Assembly (NCBI GenBank): GCA_023379345.1
Contig: JAMCUV010000113.1
Span: 1 to 32,159 of the forward strand
Origin: Thermoplasmatota archaeon
GTDB lineage: Archaea > Thermoplasmatota > Thermoplasmata > Thermoplasmatales > Thermoplasmataceae
Reading direction: 5' to 3'
DNA length: 32,159 bases
Below the pieces are notes generated by a model. The model had not been told where the DNA came from and did no database searches. It was given only the letters and a program-made list of their open reading frames with translations. Made by a program: the position numbers and the translations under genes. Below, piece after piece: positions 14,250-22,172 of the stretch (position 1 is the stretch's first letter; each line of letters starts with the position of its first letter).

Positions 14250-15749
14250 TCAGTCGTAGGATCGGTCTTCCCTGTAATTATGGAAATTCATAAGGTATTC
14301 CTCTCCTCTCTGTGCAATGGTTGATTCCGAGGAAACTGCAGAGCCCATGGTCCCATAATATTTCTTGATCTTCTCTTCAACCGGAAGATAAAGCTTGAGC
14401 GCCTCAACAACATCCCTTTTCTCCACCAGCGGCTGCTCCTTGGACACAGCTATATCTCCTGCTGCCCTGATGAGACCTCCAAGCTCCCTCAATCTGAGTG
14501 TCAGAGAATGATCCTTCCCATCTACCTGTTTGGCCCTTCTGGCACCTTCTTCCACAATCACTCCTGCAGCATCAAGGGTCATGTGTGGTATTTTCCCATC
14601 CATTATGATCTCCTGAGCAATGAACTGAAGGTATTTCATCCGATTGACGGGAGTATCCGGCATCGCTATTTCCATCAATATCTCATAGCCGTTTCCAACT
14701 ATCCTGGACCTCAGAGGACTCAGTATATACTGGAGATCCTGTATGTTGCACGCCGCTACCAGGATAAAGTCAGCAGGTACGTGATCCACCCTGACACTTG
14801 CCCCTGCACTCTGGGGATTGCGCCCTGTTATGGGGAAGCTTTTTTCCTGCATTGCGGTGAGAATGAACCTCTGGAGATTTCCCAGGTGTGTTATCTCATC
14901 TATGAACAGTACGCCTTCATGGGATTCATGTACAGACCCGGGAATTACCCTCTCGTATGGCAGCGTGCCCAACTGTGGATGGCCACCGTAAGGATCGTGC
15001 CTGACATCGCCCAGGAGCTCAGTCTCACTGGCCCCTGTTGCCAGGACAAATGGATTACGATCAATGGGAACAATGATCTTGCTGGGGCTTTTCTTCTCCA
15101 TCTTCCGCCTGCGCTCAAGAGTCTTCTCGTCAAGGATCCGGATGCGATCTCCAAATCTTTCGTAAACAATGACTTCCTCGCGCTCGCCAACTCTCCTGGT
15201 GGAAGTGACTTTTTCTGTATTGTTCTGGACGCCAAATGCGGCGCCGATCACGTTGAATACGTCTCCAAAGGGCCCCTGGGTTTGTGCTTGTACCTTGGGA
15301 TTATTGCAGTTGGGGCAGACGGCATCCGTTGGGAGGGAGAAGAACCCGCACCTTGGGCACCGGTATCCAAGTCTCTCGGCTACGGATGCGGGTGCGTCCC
15401 GTGGATCTATGACCTCACCCTCCACCATGTTCATCTCATCCTTTTCCTGCTTGATCTGGACCCCGGTCTTGACCTCAACAAATGGTCTTTCTGGATACTG
15501 GGGGTTGTGCACCACTCTGATTTCTTCCTTTGGTCTGGGGAGATAAAATGAGATTGCCTGGGCAATCATTGATTTTCCCACGCCTGGAGGACCGACCAGA
15601 AGAAGGTGTCTCCTCTGCTTTGCAGCTATCTGGGCCATCTTGACGGCCTCGTCCTGACCGATTACCCTATCGAGGGGATTGGATGGGATTGGTATCTGGG
15701 AGGTATCTGAATAATCTCCCATATCTGAATTCAAATATGACGTTCCCAT
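14250..15749 (-). CDS. LonB-type AAA+ ATPase without protease domain, with zinc-ribbon insert
   Basis: The AAA+ core matches archaeal LonB closely. It has IGQDEAVKMAQIAAKQRRHL, Walker A GPPGVGKS (residues 53-60), TGASETELLGDVRHDPYGG, HEGVLFIDEITHLG (Walker B), TAMQEKSFPITG, sensor-1 region LVAACN, and the sensor-2 helix LRLRELGGLIRAAGDIA. Two things differ. Where LonB has two membrane helices between Walker A and B, this protein has a zinc ribbon (CPRCGFFSLPTDAVCPNC near 130-147). It also ends after 499 residues in the linker (YLMNFHNYREDRSYD), so the Ser-Lys protease domain is absent. It is therefore probably a soluble chaperone- or remodelling-type ATPase. The ATG overlaps the dnaG stop by 19 bp, so translation is likely coupled. 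Confidence 0.88.
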   Translation of the reverse strand: MGTSYLNSDMGDYSDTSQIPIPSNPLDRVIGQDEAVKMAQIAAKQRRHLLLVGPPGVGKSMIAQAISFYLPRPKEEIRVVHNPQYPERPFVEVKTGVQIKQEKDEMNMVEGEVIDPRDAPASVAERLGYRCPRCGFFSLPTDAVCPNCNNPKVQAQTQGPFGDVFNVIGAAFGVQNNTEKVTSTRRVGEREEVIVYERFGDRIRILDEKTLERRRKMEKKSPSKIIVPIDRNPFVLATGASETELLGDVRHDPYGGHPQLGTLPYERVIPGSVHESHEGVLFIDEITHLGNLQRFILTAMQEKSFPITGRNPQSAGASVRVDHVPADFILVAACNIQDLQYILSPLRSRIVGNGYEILMEIAMPDTPVNRMKYLQFIAQEIIMDGKIPHMTLDAAGVIVEEGARRAKQVDGKDHSLTLRLRELGGLIRAAGDIAVSKEQPLVEKRDVVEALKLYLPVEEKIKKYYGTMGSAVSSESTIAQRGEEYLMNFHNYREDRSYD

Positions 15750-17122
15750 GAAACTACCTTTACCTCCATCGGCTTCTTCGTGATGTGGCCCAGCTTGGCG
15801 CCATATATGTTCTTCACGCCTTTCTTGTATGCCACGTCGATAAGCCTCTGGGATATAACTCCGCCCGTGATTATTGTATCACCTGAATTAAGCTCCTCCA
15901 TCCTGTCAACAGCTTCAGAAACCGGATAGGAAGCAATAATCTTACCCTCGGCGTCATATATTTCTGTGAGCTTGTCCCTGGTGAGTTCGTTTCCGTGCTT
16001 CTCAACGGATCTGGGATTGCTCAGGCTGAACTCCTCAACCTGTTCGGGCTCCGGTTCCGATTTCGGTTCCGGTGGAGCTTCCTTTTCCGCAGCCTGTGGC
16101 TGAGTTTCCTCCACAACCTGTCTCGGCTGCCTTCTCTCTTTCTGAGGACGTTCTTCTTTTACTTCCTCTATGACAACCTTGGCATTCTTTATCTCGGTCA
16201 GGGATTTTGCTTCCTCATACCCGCGTTTCTGCTGAGATTTTGTGTGGTTCTCGGTGGAATTCTTCTCAGTGAGTTCCTTCAGCTCCTCGGCCATCCCCCT
16301 CATGGACAGATATTGTTCAATTGGGGTCTTGTACCTGAGTGCCTTGACGATCTGCTTGTAGGTGAGTTCTTCAACTTCGGTTCCCGGGGGTGCCCTGGCA
16401 ACAAAATCAATTTCGGCAACCTGAAGCATCTCCTTCAGGATCAGGTCTCCGCCCCTGTCCCCATCAAGGAATACAGTGACGGTTCTCTCCCTGGAGAGCT
16501 TCTGTACAGTTTTTGGAATGTTCGTTCCCTGCACGGCGATTGTGTTCTTGATACCGTACCTGAGCAGGTTCAGAACATCGCTTCTCCCCTCAACTACGAT
16601 GATTGAATCAGAATCCTTGATGGCTGGCCCGGCTGGAAGATGTTCATCGCCATATGTGAGTATCTCGCCCTTTTCAACCTCTTCCCGTACCGAGGCAACA
16701 ATGCTCTCGCTGACACTTTTACCGCTTTCGCTCATTTTCTTATAAAGAGCTTCAGCACGTTCAACGATCTTCTGCCTCTTCTGGATCCTTACATCCTCGA
16801 TACTCTCAATCTCGACCTTGGCCTTGCACGGGCCTATGCGGTCTATTGTCTCCAGGGACGCTGCTAATATGGAGCTTTCGACCTGGTCGAGTCCTGAGGG
16901 TATGAGTGCAAAACCCTCTGTCCGGCCTTTCTTGCTGTCTATCTCTACTTCGATTCTTCCTATTTTTCCACTTTTTTGCAAGTCTCTTAAATCTAGTTCC
17001 TCGCCAAGAAGTCCCTCTGTCTGGCCGAATATGGCCCCGACAACGTCGGGTTTCTCAACCACCCCATCCGTAAAAATCTTGGCTTTGATCAGATATTTTG
17101 TTAAATTTGGATCTACATTCAT
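15731..17122 (-). CDS. dnaG: Archaeal DnaG-type primase (Toprim protein)
   Basis: This is the archaeal DnaG homologue of about 463 residues. The Toprim domain is near 165-245, with IIVVEGRSDVLNLLRYGI (catalytic Glu), then TVTVFLDGDRGGDLILKE (the DxD pair). A long charged, Pro/Glu/Lys-rich linker (about 275-380) separates it from a C-terminal domain ending VVSWERHI. Archaeal DnaG has weak primase activity and is also a subunit of the RNA exosome, so a role in RNA processing is as likely as priming. I choose ATG 17122 over the in-frame GTG 17131 because AGGTGATC, an exact anti-SD match, lies four bases before it. The next gene overlaps its end. Confidence 0.93.
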   Translation of the reverse strand: MNVDPNLTKYLIKAKIFTDGVVEKPDVVGAIFGQTEGLLGEELDLRDLQKSGKIGRIEVEIDSKKGRTEGFALIPSGLDQVESSILAASLETIDRIGPCKAKVEIESIEDVRIQKRQKIVERAEALYKKMSESGKSVSESIVASVREEVEKGEILTYGDEHLPAGPAIKDSDSIIVVEGRSDVLNLLRYGIKNTIAVQGTNIPKTVQKLSRERTVTVFLDGDRGGDLILKEMLQVAEIDFVARAPPGTEVEELTYKQIVKALRYKTPIEQYLSMRGMAEELKELTEKNSTENHTKSQQKRGYEEAKSLTEIKNAKVVIEEVKEERPQKERRQPRQVVEETQPQAAEKEAPPEPKSEPEPEQVEEFSLSNPRSVEKHGNELTRDKLTEIYDAEGKIIASYPVSEAVDRMEELNSGDTIITGGVISQRLIDVAYKKGVKNIYGAKLGHITKKPMEVKVVSWERHI

Positions 17123-17126
17123 TATG

Positions 17127-17133
17127 ATCACCT
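17127..17133 (-). promoter_or_regulatory. Shine-Dalgarno site that sets the dnaG start
   Basis: On the minus strand AGGTGAT (continuing into C) matches the 16S rRNA 3' end and is four bases before ATG 17122. A leader is therefore present, unlike most first genes in this window. Confidence 0.6.
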
Positions 17134-17285
17134 GAATAACGCATAATGGAATTAATCACGGAAACGTCCCTTTTCCTATTAATCACCATCGCGTTCAGAT
17201 GTTTTGATAATATATAACATATTCGCTGGGATCTTTTTTGCGAAAACGTAAATTGCATCGCTTACCATGATTCTTGTTGATAAAC

Positions 17286-17293
17286 TTAAATAT
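17286..17293 (+). promoter_or_regulatory. TATA-like element of the endonuclease IV-like gene
   Basis: TTAAATAT lies about 29 bp before ATG 17319, which is compatible with a leaderless or near-leaderless message. Confidence 0.45.
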
Positions 17294-17318
17294 GGTTTGG
17301 ATATAGTGTAGTCGCATT

Positions 17319-18341
17319 ATGATCAGGTTTGGAATAGCTGGGATTCCTCTAACCAGTAAGGGAAGAACTTTTATAGAATCAGTTGAGGACGCACACAATC
17401 TCGGGCTCAATGCTCTGGAGGTTCAGATGCTGCGAGTAAACGTCGAGGAAAGGCCGGCCCTTGATTATGCAGGCATGCATCCAAGAGACATAGATTCTTC
17501 CATCATTGTTGATGTTTTGAGGCAGGACGAGGAGGGCAATTATGTCGGAGTCGGAATTGAGACAGAAATTGAAGAGGATGACATCGTGCAGGAACTTTTC
17601 TGGAACATGGCAAGAAATTTCGATGATCTCACCGACGGAGGCAATCTCGCTCGTGAACTTGACGTAAGGCTCTCAATGCACGCCCCCTACTACATGGACC
17701 TCTTAAATCCTGAGGAAATGGGCGAGAGATCCTACAACCACCTGAAGTGGACCCTCATGATAGGAAGGGCAATGAAGGCAGGCAGGGTTATAACACACAC
17801 CGGATTTTACCACGGGAACAAGAAAGAAAGCCTGAAGAAGGCAGTAGAGGTTTATGAGGAGATTAGCACAAAGTATTCTCATGATGCGGGCTATCCGTAT
17901 ATCGGAGTTGAATCGTCCGGTAAAACTGAGATATTTGGAACTGTTCCGGACCTCATGTCTCTTTCCAAGAAAGTGAAGAACATTGAGCCTATACTCAACT
18001 TCCCCCATGTGCACTCCATCACCGGGGGCTCTCTCATAGAGATAAAGGATTTCGATGCCGTTCTCAGCGAGTTCAAAAAATACAGCAAGACTGACATATA
18101 CACGGAATTTGCAGGAGTAGAGTACGAAGGAAACAATGAAACAAAGCTCACTGCAATCAAGCACGGGGACCTCAAGTTTGAGACACTGGCCGAGACCATG
18201 ATCGATCTTGACAGCGATATGACAGTTATTTCATGCTCACCCCTGCTGGAGCACGATGCACAGTATATGCAGCTCATATATCTAAGGGCACTCTCCAAGA
18301 AGTTCCAGAAGAAGGCCCCAATGAAGAAGGCTACCGCGTAG
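17319..18341 (+). CDS. Endonuclease IV-like TIM-barrel protein
   Basis: This 340-residue protein has the AP endonuclease family 2 / xylose-isomerase-like TIM barrel. It starts with MIRFGIAGIP, and a second strand has LNALEVQM. Candidate metal ligands are SMHAPYY (His121), VITHTGFYHG (His160, His165), IGVESSG (Glu198), LNFPHVHS (His230, His232) and TEFAG (Glu263). It differs from classical Nfo: about 50 extra residues precede the HAPYY strand (roughly 45-108), the DxxH segment reads NFPHVH, and the DRH and C-terminal ETP motifs are not obvious. Abasic-site endonuclease activity is plausible but not assured; a sugar isomerase-like enzyme is possible. A small gene follows 10 bp downstream. Confidence 0.82.
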   Translation: MIRFGIAGIPLTSKGRTFIESVEDAHNLGLNALEVQMLRVNVEERPALDYAGMHPRDIDSSIIVDVLRQDEEGNYVGVGIETEIEEDDIVQELFWNMARNFDDLTDGGNLARELDVRLSMHAPYYMDLLNPEEMGERSYNHLKWTLMIGRAMKAGRVITHTGFYHGNKKESLKKAVEVYEEISTKYSHDAGYPYIGVESSGKTEIFGTVPDLMSLSKKVKNIEPILNFPHVHSITGGSLIEIKDFDAVLSEFKKYSKTDIYTEFAGVEYEGNNETKLTAIKHGDLKFETLAETMIDLDSDMTVISCSPLLEHDAQYMQLIYLRALSKKFQKKAPMKKATA

Positions 18342-18351
18342 GTGAAGATAG

Positions 18352-18645
18352 ATGGGAAGGAATTATCCGGTTAAGAAAGGAATTAAGCTCTCACCCGAGT
18401 ATATATTGGAAAAGGCAACAGAAACAGCCCAGAACGTGAAAATGTCCGGAGACCATGTTATGTGCACTATTCCGGGCATAAAATCCATAGACATGTGGGT
18501 CGGCGGCAAGGAACTTATGGTGGAAACCGTCAACGATGAAAAACCACCGGATCCCATGGAAACAGTACGGATATATAACAAGCTCATAGAGAATATAACT
18601 GGGCTGTCGTCAAAAGAAAGAAAAAAGAAAATGTCTAAAATTTAG
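18352..18645 (+). CDS. Small conserved hypothetical protein
   Basis: The 97-residue basic protein appears alpha/beta: an N-terminal helix (SPEYILEKATETAQNV), strands with HVMCTIPGIKSIDMWVGGKE and LMVETVNDE, and a C-terminal helix (PMETVRIYNKLIENITGL) with a Lys-rich tail. The overall layout recalls small archaeal DUF5611-like proteins, but that is a guess. An AGGTGA SD sits about seven bases before the ATG, across the stop of the TIM-barrel gene, so it is the second gene of that operon. It ends next to the convergent HTa gene. Confidence 0.65.
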   Translation: MGRNYPVKKGIKLSPEYILEKATETAQNVKMSGDHVMCTIPGIKSIDMWVGGKELMVETVNDEKPPDPMETVRIYNKLIENITGLSSKERKKKMSKI

Positions 18646-18649
18646 ATCT

Positions 18650-18667
18650 AACCTTGCAAAAAAGGTT
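18650..18667. terminator. Short hairpin between convergent genes
   Basis: AACCTT and AAGGTT pair around the loop GCAAAA. On the minus strand the loop side is T-rich (CCTTTTTTGC), immediately at the HTa stop codon. It could end transcription in both directions. Confidence 0.35.
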
Positions 18668-18938
18668 ACTTGTACTTTATTTTGCTTGAGGCTCTGAAGA
18701 CAAATTTCTTTTTGGATGGAACCTCTATTATTTTTCTGGTCTGTGGGTTCCTTGCCTTTCTAGCCTGCTGGGTTTTCCTCTCGAAGATGCCAAAGCCTGC
18801 CAGGTTAATCTTGGTGTTTGACCTGTCGGCCTCAGAGACAACGGTGTCCAGGAAGGTCTTGATCACATTTCTCGCAACCTTCTGTGTCGTGTTGGTCTTC
18901 TTAGCAACTGTCTTAGAGAGCTCACTTATTCCTACCAT
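18666..18938 (-). CDS. HU-family chromatin protein (HTa)
   Basis: This 90-residue bacterial-type HU/IHF protein is the main chromatin protein of Thermoplasma-type archaea, which lack eukaryote-like histones. The N-terminal helices are MVGISELSKTVAKKTNTTQK and VARNVIKTFLDTVV. They are followed by the beta signature NLAGFGIFERKTQQARKARN, the arm-tip proline in RNPQTRK, and the basic end FRASSKIKYK. Dimers bend and coat DNA; in Thermoplasma HTa protects DNA in a nucleosome-like pattern. The gene has a strong TATA element and a GGAGGGATG SD six bases before the ATG, unlike its leaderless neighbours, fitting high expression. Confidence 0.94.
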   Translation of the reverse strand: MVGISELSKTVAKKTNTTQKVARNVIKTFLDTVVSEADRSNTKINLAGFGIFERKTQQARKARNPQTRKIIEVPSKKKFVFRASSKIKYK

Positions 18939-19239
18939 GTCATCCCTCCAGTAAGATAATATAATTGGTTATATTAAAATATTTGTGTTGTGTTTTTTCT
19001 GGAAATCCGAAACTATGGGGTCGTGAGCTATATCAAAATTATAATAAATATAATTGAATTTTATAAAGCCTATTTTAAATATTTCAATGTTTCCATGATT
19101 AGCTTTGCCAGCCGCTTTTTCACACCGACATGACACTTGTCTGACCATTAATCCGGCAAAAAATCATGCGTTTACGAGATCCAAAAAATGTTGGAGTATG
19201 CATCCATACTTCTATATTACCCAATCTGCACATAAATTG
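18939..19239. other. 301-bp A+T-rich intergenic region upstream of HTa
   Basis: It holds the HTa SD and TATA elements at its left end (18941-18978) and the 3' flank of the MFS gene at its right end. The middle is A+T-rich (TATA-like tracts near 19030-19080) with no open frame of note and no clear RNA gene. Confidence 0.45.
18967..18978 (-). promoter_or_regulatory. TATA box of the HTa gene
   Basis: TTTTAATATAAC on the minus strand would place transcription start near 18948, giving a leader of about ten bases that carries GGAGGGATG. Confidence 0.5.
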
Positions 19240-20463
19240 TTATGAATCATTCCCTTCTGCCGCTACACCAGGTGCAGGGATGATCTTTCCGAGCAATCTG
19301 GATATGATTGCCATAAGGAAGCACATTCCCGCAATAATTCCCCACAGGAGAAGAGGAGTTCCGTGAAATAATTCAAGAAGGCCCGTTCCAAGGAATGGCG
19401 ATAGCGGGAATATGAAGCTGAATACCGCTGAACTGAATCCAAAATATCTCCCCCTCATTTCCTCAGGGGCCAGCCGTGAAATGAATACCTGGGAAAACTG
19501 GGCGGTCATGTTCTCACCCACAGTGAGCATGACAACATTGAGAACAAGAAGCGCAAAGGCACCAGTCAGGCCAAAGACTATATCGGAGAGTGCATAGAGG
19601 ATTAGCCCCATTGAATAGGCAGTTACCTCTCCAAATCTCTTGCCAAGTGAGTTTATCCTGAACTGAAGAAGTATTACAATAATGGTGTTAACGGCATAAA
19701 GGCCCGTTATGAGGAAAGTGCTGTAATGGTATCTGGAGGTCAGGTAGAGCGGAAGCATGGGGCTCTCATACATGTTTGATACCAGCGCTGAAAGAGCCAG
19801 AATCATTGAAACCACAAAAAGAATCCTGACATTGCTGATCCTGTTCTTACGTTCATGCTTTGCTGCCTTTCTACCGTCACCGTGAAAAGTTTCCGGTATG
19901 TACCTGAAAACTATGAAGACTTCGGCAACCGATCCTATTATTGGCGCGATGAAATAGAGCGAGGGGCTGACCAGTGAGGTAAGGCCGGATAATATCAGTC
20001 CAATTCCTATTCCCGCATTGGAAAACACCCGTACTGTGCTGAAAAACCCAACCCTTGCAGATTCGGTGGAGAGGTCCGTGAGTATTGCGTTGTAGAGGTT
20101 ATACTGAATCTGGCTGAGGATTGTTGTGGATACCATGGCAGCAAATAGCATGAATATGGGGAGATTCATCCATACACATACAAAGAGACCTACAAACGCA
20201 AAGGTGAGAATTGCTGGCAGCACTATGGCAAGTTTCCTCCTGCCGTGAATATCCATATGTTTTCCAAGTACGAGGGAAAACGGAACGGTTATGACCGACT
20301 GGAGAAGGAAGAAAATCCCGATGTCTATGTAACTGAGCCTTCGAGACTGTAGCAGGTATATCGAAAGGAGTATCCACAGCGGGTATCTGGTGAAACCCCG
20401 GATGAGATCGGCGAAGGATATGGCAAGGAGAGATCTTGGCATAGGTGATTTACTGTTCCGCAT
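19240..20463 (-). CDS. Major facilitator superfamily transporter
   Basis: This 407-residue protein has about 12 hydrophobic helices. MFS motif A appears between helices 2 and 3 as LGKHMDIHGRRKLA (near residues 65-78), and a conserved RGFTRYPLWI stretch is in helix 1. The two halves are separated by a charged loop (HGDGRKAAKHERKNRISNVR, about 195-214). A later APEEMRGRYFGFSSAVFS segment resembles drug/H+ antiporter-type MFS proteins. Substrate and direction cannot be told. ATG 20463 has a TTATACAA element near 20480-20489, close to the leaderless distance; ATG 20442 is a possible shorter start. It appears monocistronic. Confidence 0.88.
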   Translation of the reverse strand: MRNSKSPMPRSLLAISFADLIRGFTRYPLWILLSIYLLQSRRLSYIDIGIFFLLQSVITVPFSLVLGKHMDIHGRRKLAIVLPAILTFAFVGLFVCVWMNLPIFMLFAAMVSTTILSQIQYNLYNAILTDLSTESARVGFFSTVRVFSNAGIGIGLILSGLTSLVSPSLYFIAPIIGSVAEVFIVFRYIPETFHGDGRKAAKHERKNRISNVRILFVVSMILALSALVSNMYESPMLPLYLTSRYHYSTFLITGLYAVNTIIVILLQFRINSLGKRFGEVTAYSMGLILYALSDIVFGLTGAFALLVLNVVMLTVGENMTAQFSQVFISRLAPEEMRGRYFGFSSAVFSFIFPLSPFLGTGLLELFHGTPLLLWGIIAGMCFLMAIISRLLGKIIPAPGVAAEGNDS

Positions 20464-20683
20464 GCTAAAGCGTTCCTTATTGTATAAGCAGTATTATTTG
20501 CTTTCTTCCTGATATTACTGACGGCTGCTCAGTGATGCTGGCATTTCCACCTTTGGCAATTCTTTATTCTATGGGGCATAAAACCATCACTCAACCTTAC
20601 CCTTCATCCTCCACTTGGGAAAAAGCCCTTAACCGTCCAGTATGGTTTGTCCCGACGGGTAGTGGAACACATGCTCGCATATG

Positions 20684-20690
20684 TTAAATA
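20684..20690 (+). promoter_or_regulatory. TATA box of the aminopropyltransferase gene
   Basis: TTAAATA is centred 25 bp before GTG 20712, which supports that start codon. Confidence 0.5.
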
Positions 20691-20711
20691 GAAACTTCGC
20701 ATTGAAGAGGC

Positions 20712-21536
20712 GTGAAACTGATAGAAAACTGGTTCTCGGAAAGGTATTCAGACAATCTGCAACTCTCATTCAGGGTTCAGGATCAACTGCTCTCGGTAAG
20801 GACGGATTATCAGAGGATCGATGTTTTTGAAACCTATGATTTTGGGAAACTGCTTACAATTGATGGAACGGTGCAACTGACGGAAAGGGATGAATTTGTC
20901 TACCACGAGATGATAACAATGGTGCCTTACTATCTGGCTTCTCGGAAGCCTCAAAAGGCATTGATCATCGGCGGCGGAGATGGAGGCACTGCCGGGCAAC
21001 TCCTTAAACTGGGATTCCAGAATGTTGTCAATGTGGAGATAGACACACAGGTGGTGGAGGTATCAAAGAAATATTTCCCCGATCTTTATAGATCACTGAC
21101 CGACAGGAAAGTGGAGCTTATCATTGATGATGGCGTGAAGTACATAAGGAAGACAGACCGAAAATTTGACCTGGTCATAGTGGATTCCACAGACCCTGTT
21201 GGTCCTGCGGAAGGCCTTTTCATGAAGGACTTCTACGCTTCAATAAAGAATATTCTGACCGACAGCGGTATCGTGGTGACCCAGTCAGGTTCTCCATTCT
21301 ACCAGCCAAAGGCACTCCAGATGGCACATTCCGGCATGAGTGAGGTTTTTGGATATGTCAGGACATACACTGCCTTTATTCCTACCTACCCGAGCGGATT
21401 CTGGTCATTTACCATGGGGTCTGATTATGACTGCAAGGGGCGCCTCGAGAACATAAATCCTGGGAAGTACTTCAATTCCGATGTTCTCAGAGGGTCATTT
21501 TCACTGCCAGAATTTGTAAAAGAACTTATCAAATAA
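20712..21536 (+). CDS. speE: Polyamine aminopropyltransferase (spermidine synthase family)
   Basis: The enzyme moves an aminopropyl group from decarboxylated SAM to putrescine, agmatine or a longer amine. The 274-residue sequence has the N-terminal ENWFSERYSDNLQLSF, the catalytic-domain entry DGTVQLTERDEFVYHEM (51-67), the glycine loop LIIGGGDGGTAGQLL (85-99), acidic NVEID (107-111), DDGVKYI, and IVDSTDPVGPAEGLF (156-170) with the catalytic aspartate. Thermophilic archaea use such enzymes to make long or branched polyamines that stabilise nucleic acids; the exact acceptor is not readable. It starts at GTG and is leaderless. No adjacent polyamine genes are present. Confidence 0.92.
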   Translation: MKLIENWFSERYSDNLQLSFRVQDQLLSVRTDYQRIDVFETYDFGKLLTIDGTVQLTERDEFVYHEMITMVPYYLASRKPQKALIIGGGDGGTAGQLLKLGFQNVVNVEIDTQVVEVSKKYFPDLYRSLTDRKVELIIDDGVKYIRKTDRKFDLVIVDSTDPVGPAEGLFMKDFYASIKNILTDSGIVVTQSGSPFYQPKALQMAHSGMSEVFGYVRTYTAFIPTYPSGFWSFTMGSDYDCKGRLENINPGKYFNSDVLRGSFSLPEFVKELIK

Positions 21537-21739
21537 GCTCCCTTGCAGACCACCGACATAAAATTCCCAAATATTCTTTTCATTAGGTCCTAAAATCCAA
21601 TATGAATTTGCCGACTATTTTCTGCTAGACCTTAATTATCATCTGGAAATCGTAATGAGTTCATGCATGGACTTATGGGCTTGCTTTTAACATTATACCC
21701 AACAGCCTGTTGCGTTCCTGTTACAATATGGCGAAATGA

Positions 21740-22114
21740 CTACCTGATCTTCCATTTCTCCATTGCCTGGTTGAGCTGCTGGCCGTATCTTGGCCCCAGG
21801 TCCCTGGCAAGCTTCTGAAGTTCTTTTATATTCTTGACAAAGGTATATTTGCTGTCGCTGGAGATAAGGTCCTCAAAACGCTTGGTCTGCGTTGCAATCT
21901 TTAAAGACAGGTAAAAGAAAGTGGATGCCACAACCAGGCTCACAGCAAAAATCCAGTATTCCCAGTTGCCGGTGGAAAGTAGGGAAAGCCCTGATTTTAT
22001 GATGGCATCATTCCTGGTAACAAGGTCATTCACAGTGATAACCAGAAACACAACGCCAATGGCGAACAGGACAACATAAAAGTAAAACTGGTAATCCTTC
22101 CAAGTATCTTGCAT
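21740..22114 (-). CDS. Small two-helix membrane protein with soluble C-terminal helical domain
   Basis: The 124-residue protein has two hydrophobic helices (FYFYVVLFAIGVVFLVI near 9-25 and WIFAVSLVVASTFFYLSL near 53-70). A soluble helical domain of about 55 residues follows (FEDLISSDSKYTFVKNIKEL, then GPRYGQQLNQAMEKW). This layout resembles the Thermoplasma DUF3198-type membrane proteins, of which the C-terminal domain of one (Ta0354) was solved, but I cite this from memory. The frame is open to an ATG at 22135, yet a TATATAAT element at 22136-22146 is 27 bp from ATG 22114, so I use that start. The function is unknown. Confidence 0.7.
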   Translation of the reverse strand: MQDTWKDYQFYFYVVLFAIGVVFLVITVNDLVTRNDAIIKSGLSLLSTGNWEYWIFAVSLVVASTFFYLSLKIATQTKRFEDLISSDSKYTFVKNIKELQKLARDLGPRYGQQLNQAMEKWKIR

Positions 22115-22135
22115 GCAGTTCATCAAATGGAACAT

Positions 22136-22146
22136 TATTATATAAT
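22136..22146 (-). promoter_or_regulatory. TATA box of the two-helix membrane protein
   Basis: ATTATATAATA on the minus strand is centred 27 bp before ATG 22114. It overlaps the upstream end of the longer open frame, which argues against that longer form. Confidence 0.6.
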
Positions 22147-22172
22147 TTCATGCACGGTATTTGCCAAGCAGA

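Noticed and set aside
14508..15551. A 347-codon plus-strand open frame antisense to the LonB-like gene.
   Set aside because: The minus strand encodes a clear AAA+ protein with all motifs; the antisense frame has no motif and is a by-product of codon bias.
15995..16606. A 203-codon plus-strand open frame antisense to dnaG.
   Set aside because: It mirrors the charged linker and Toprim domain of DnaG, giving an artificial leucine- and phenylalanine-rich translation.
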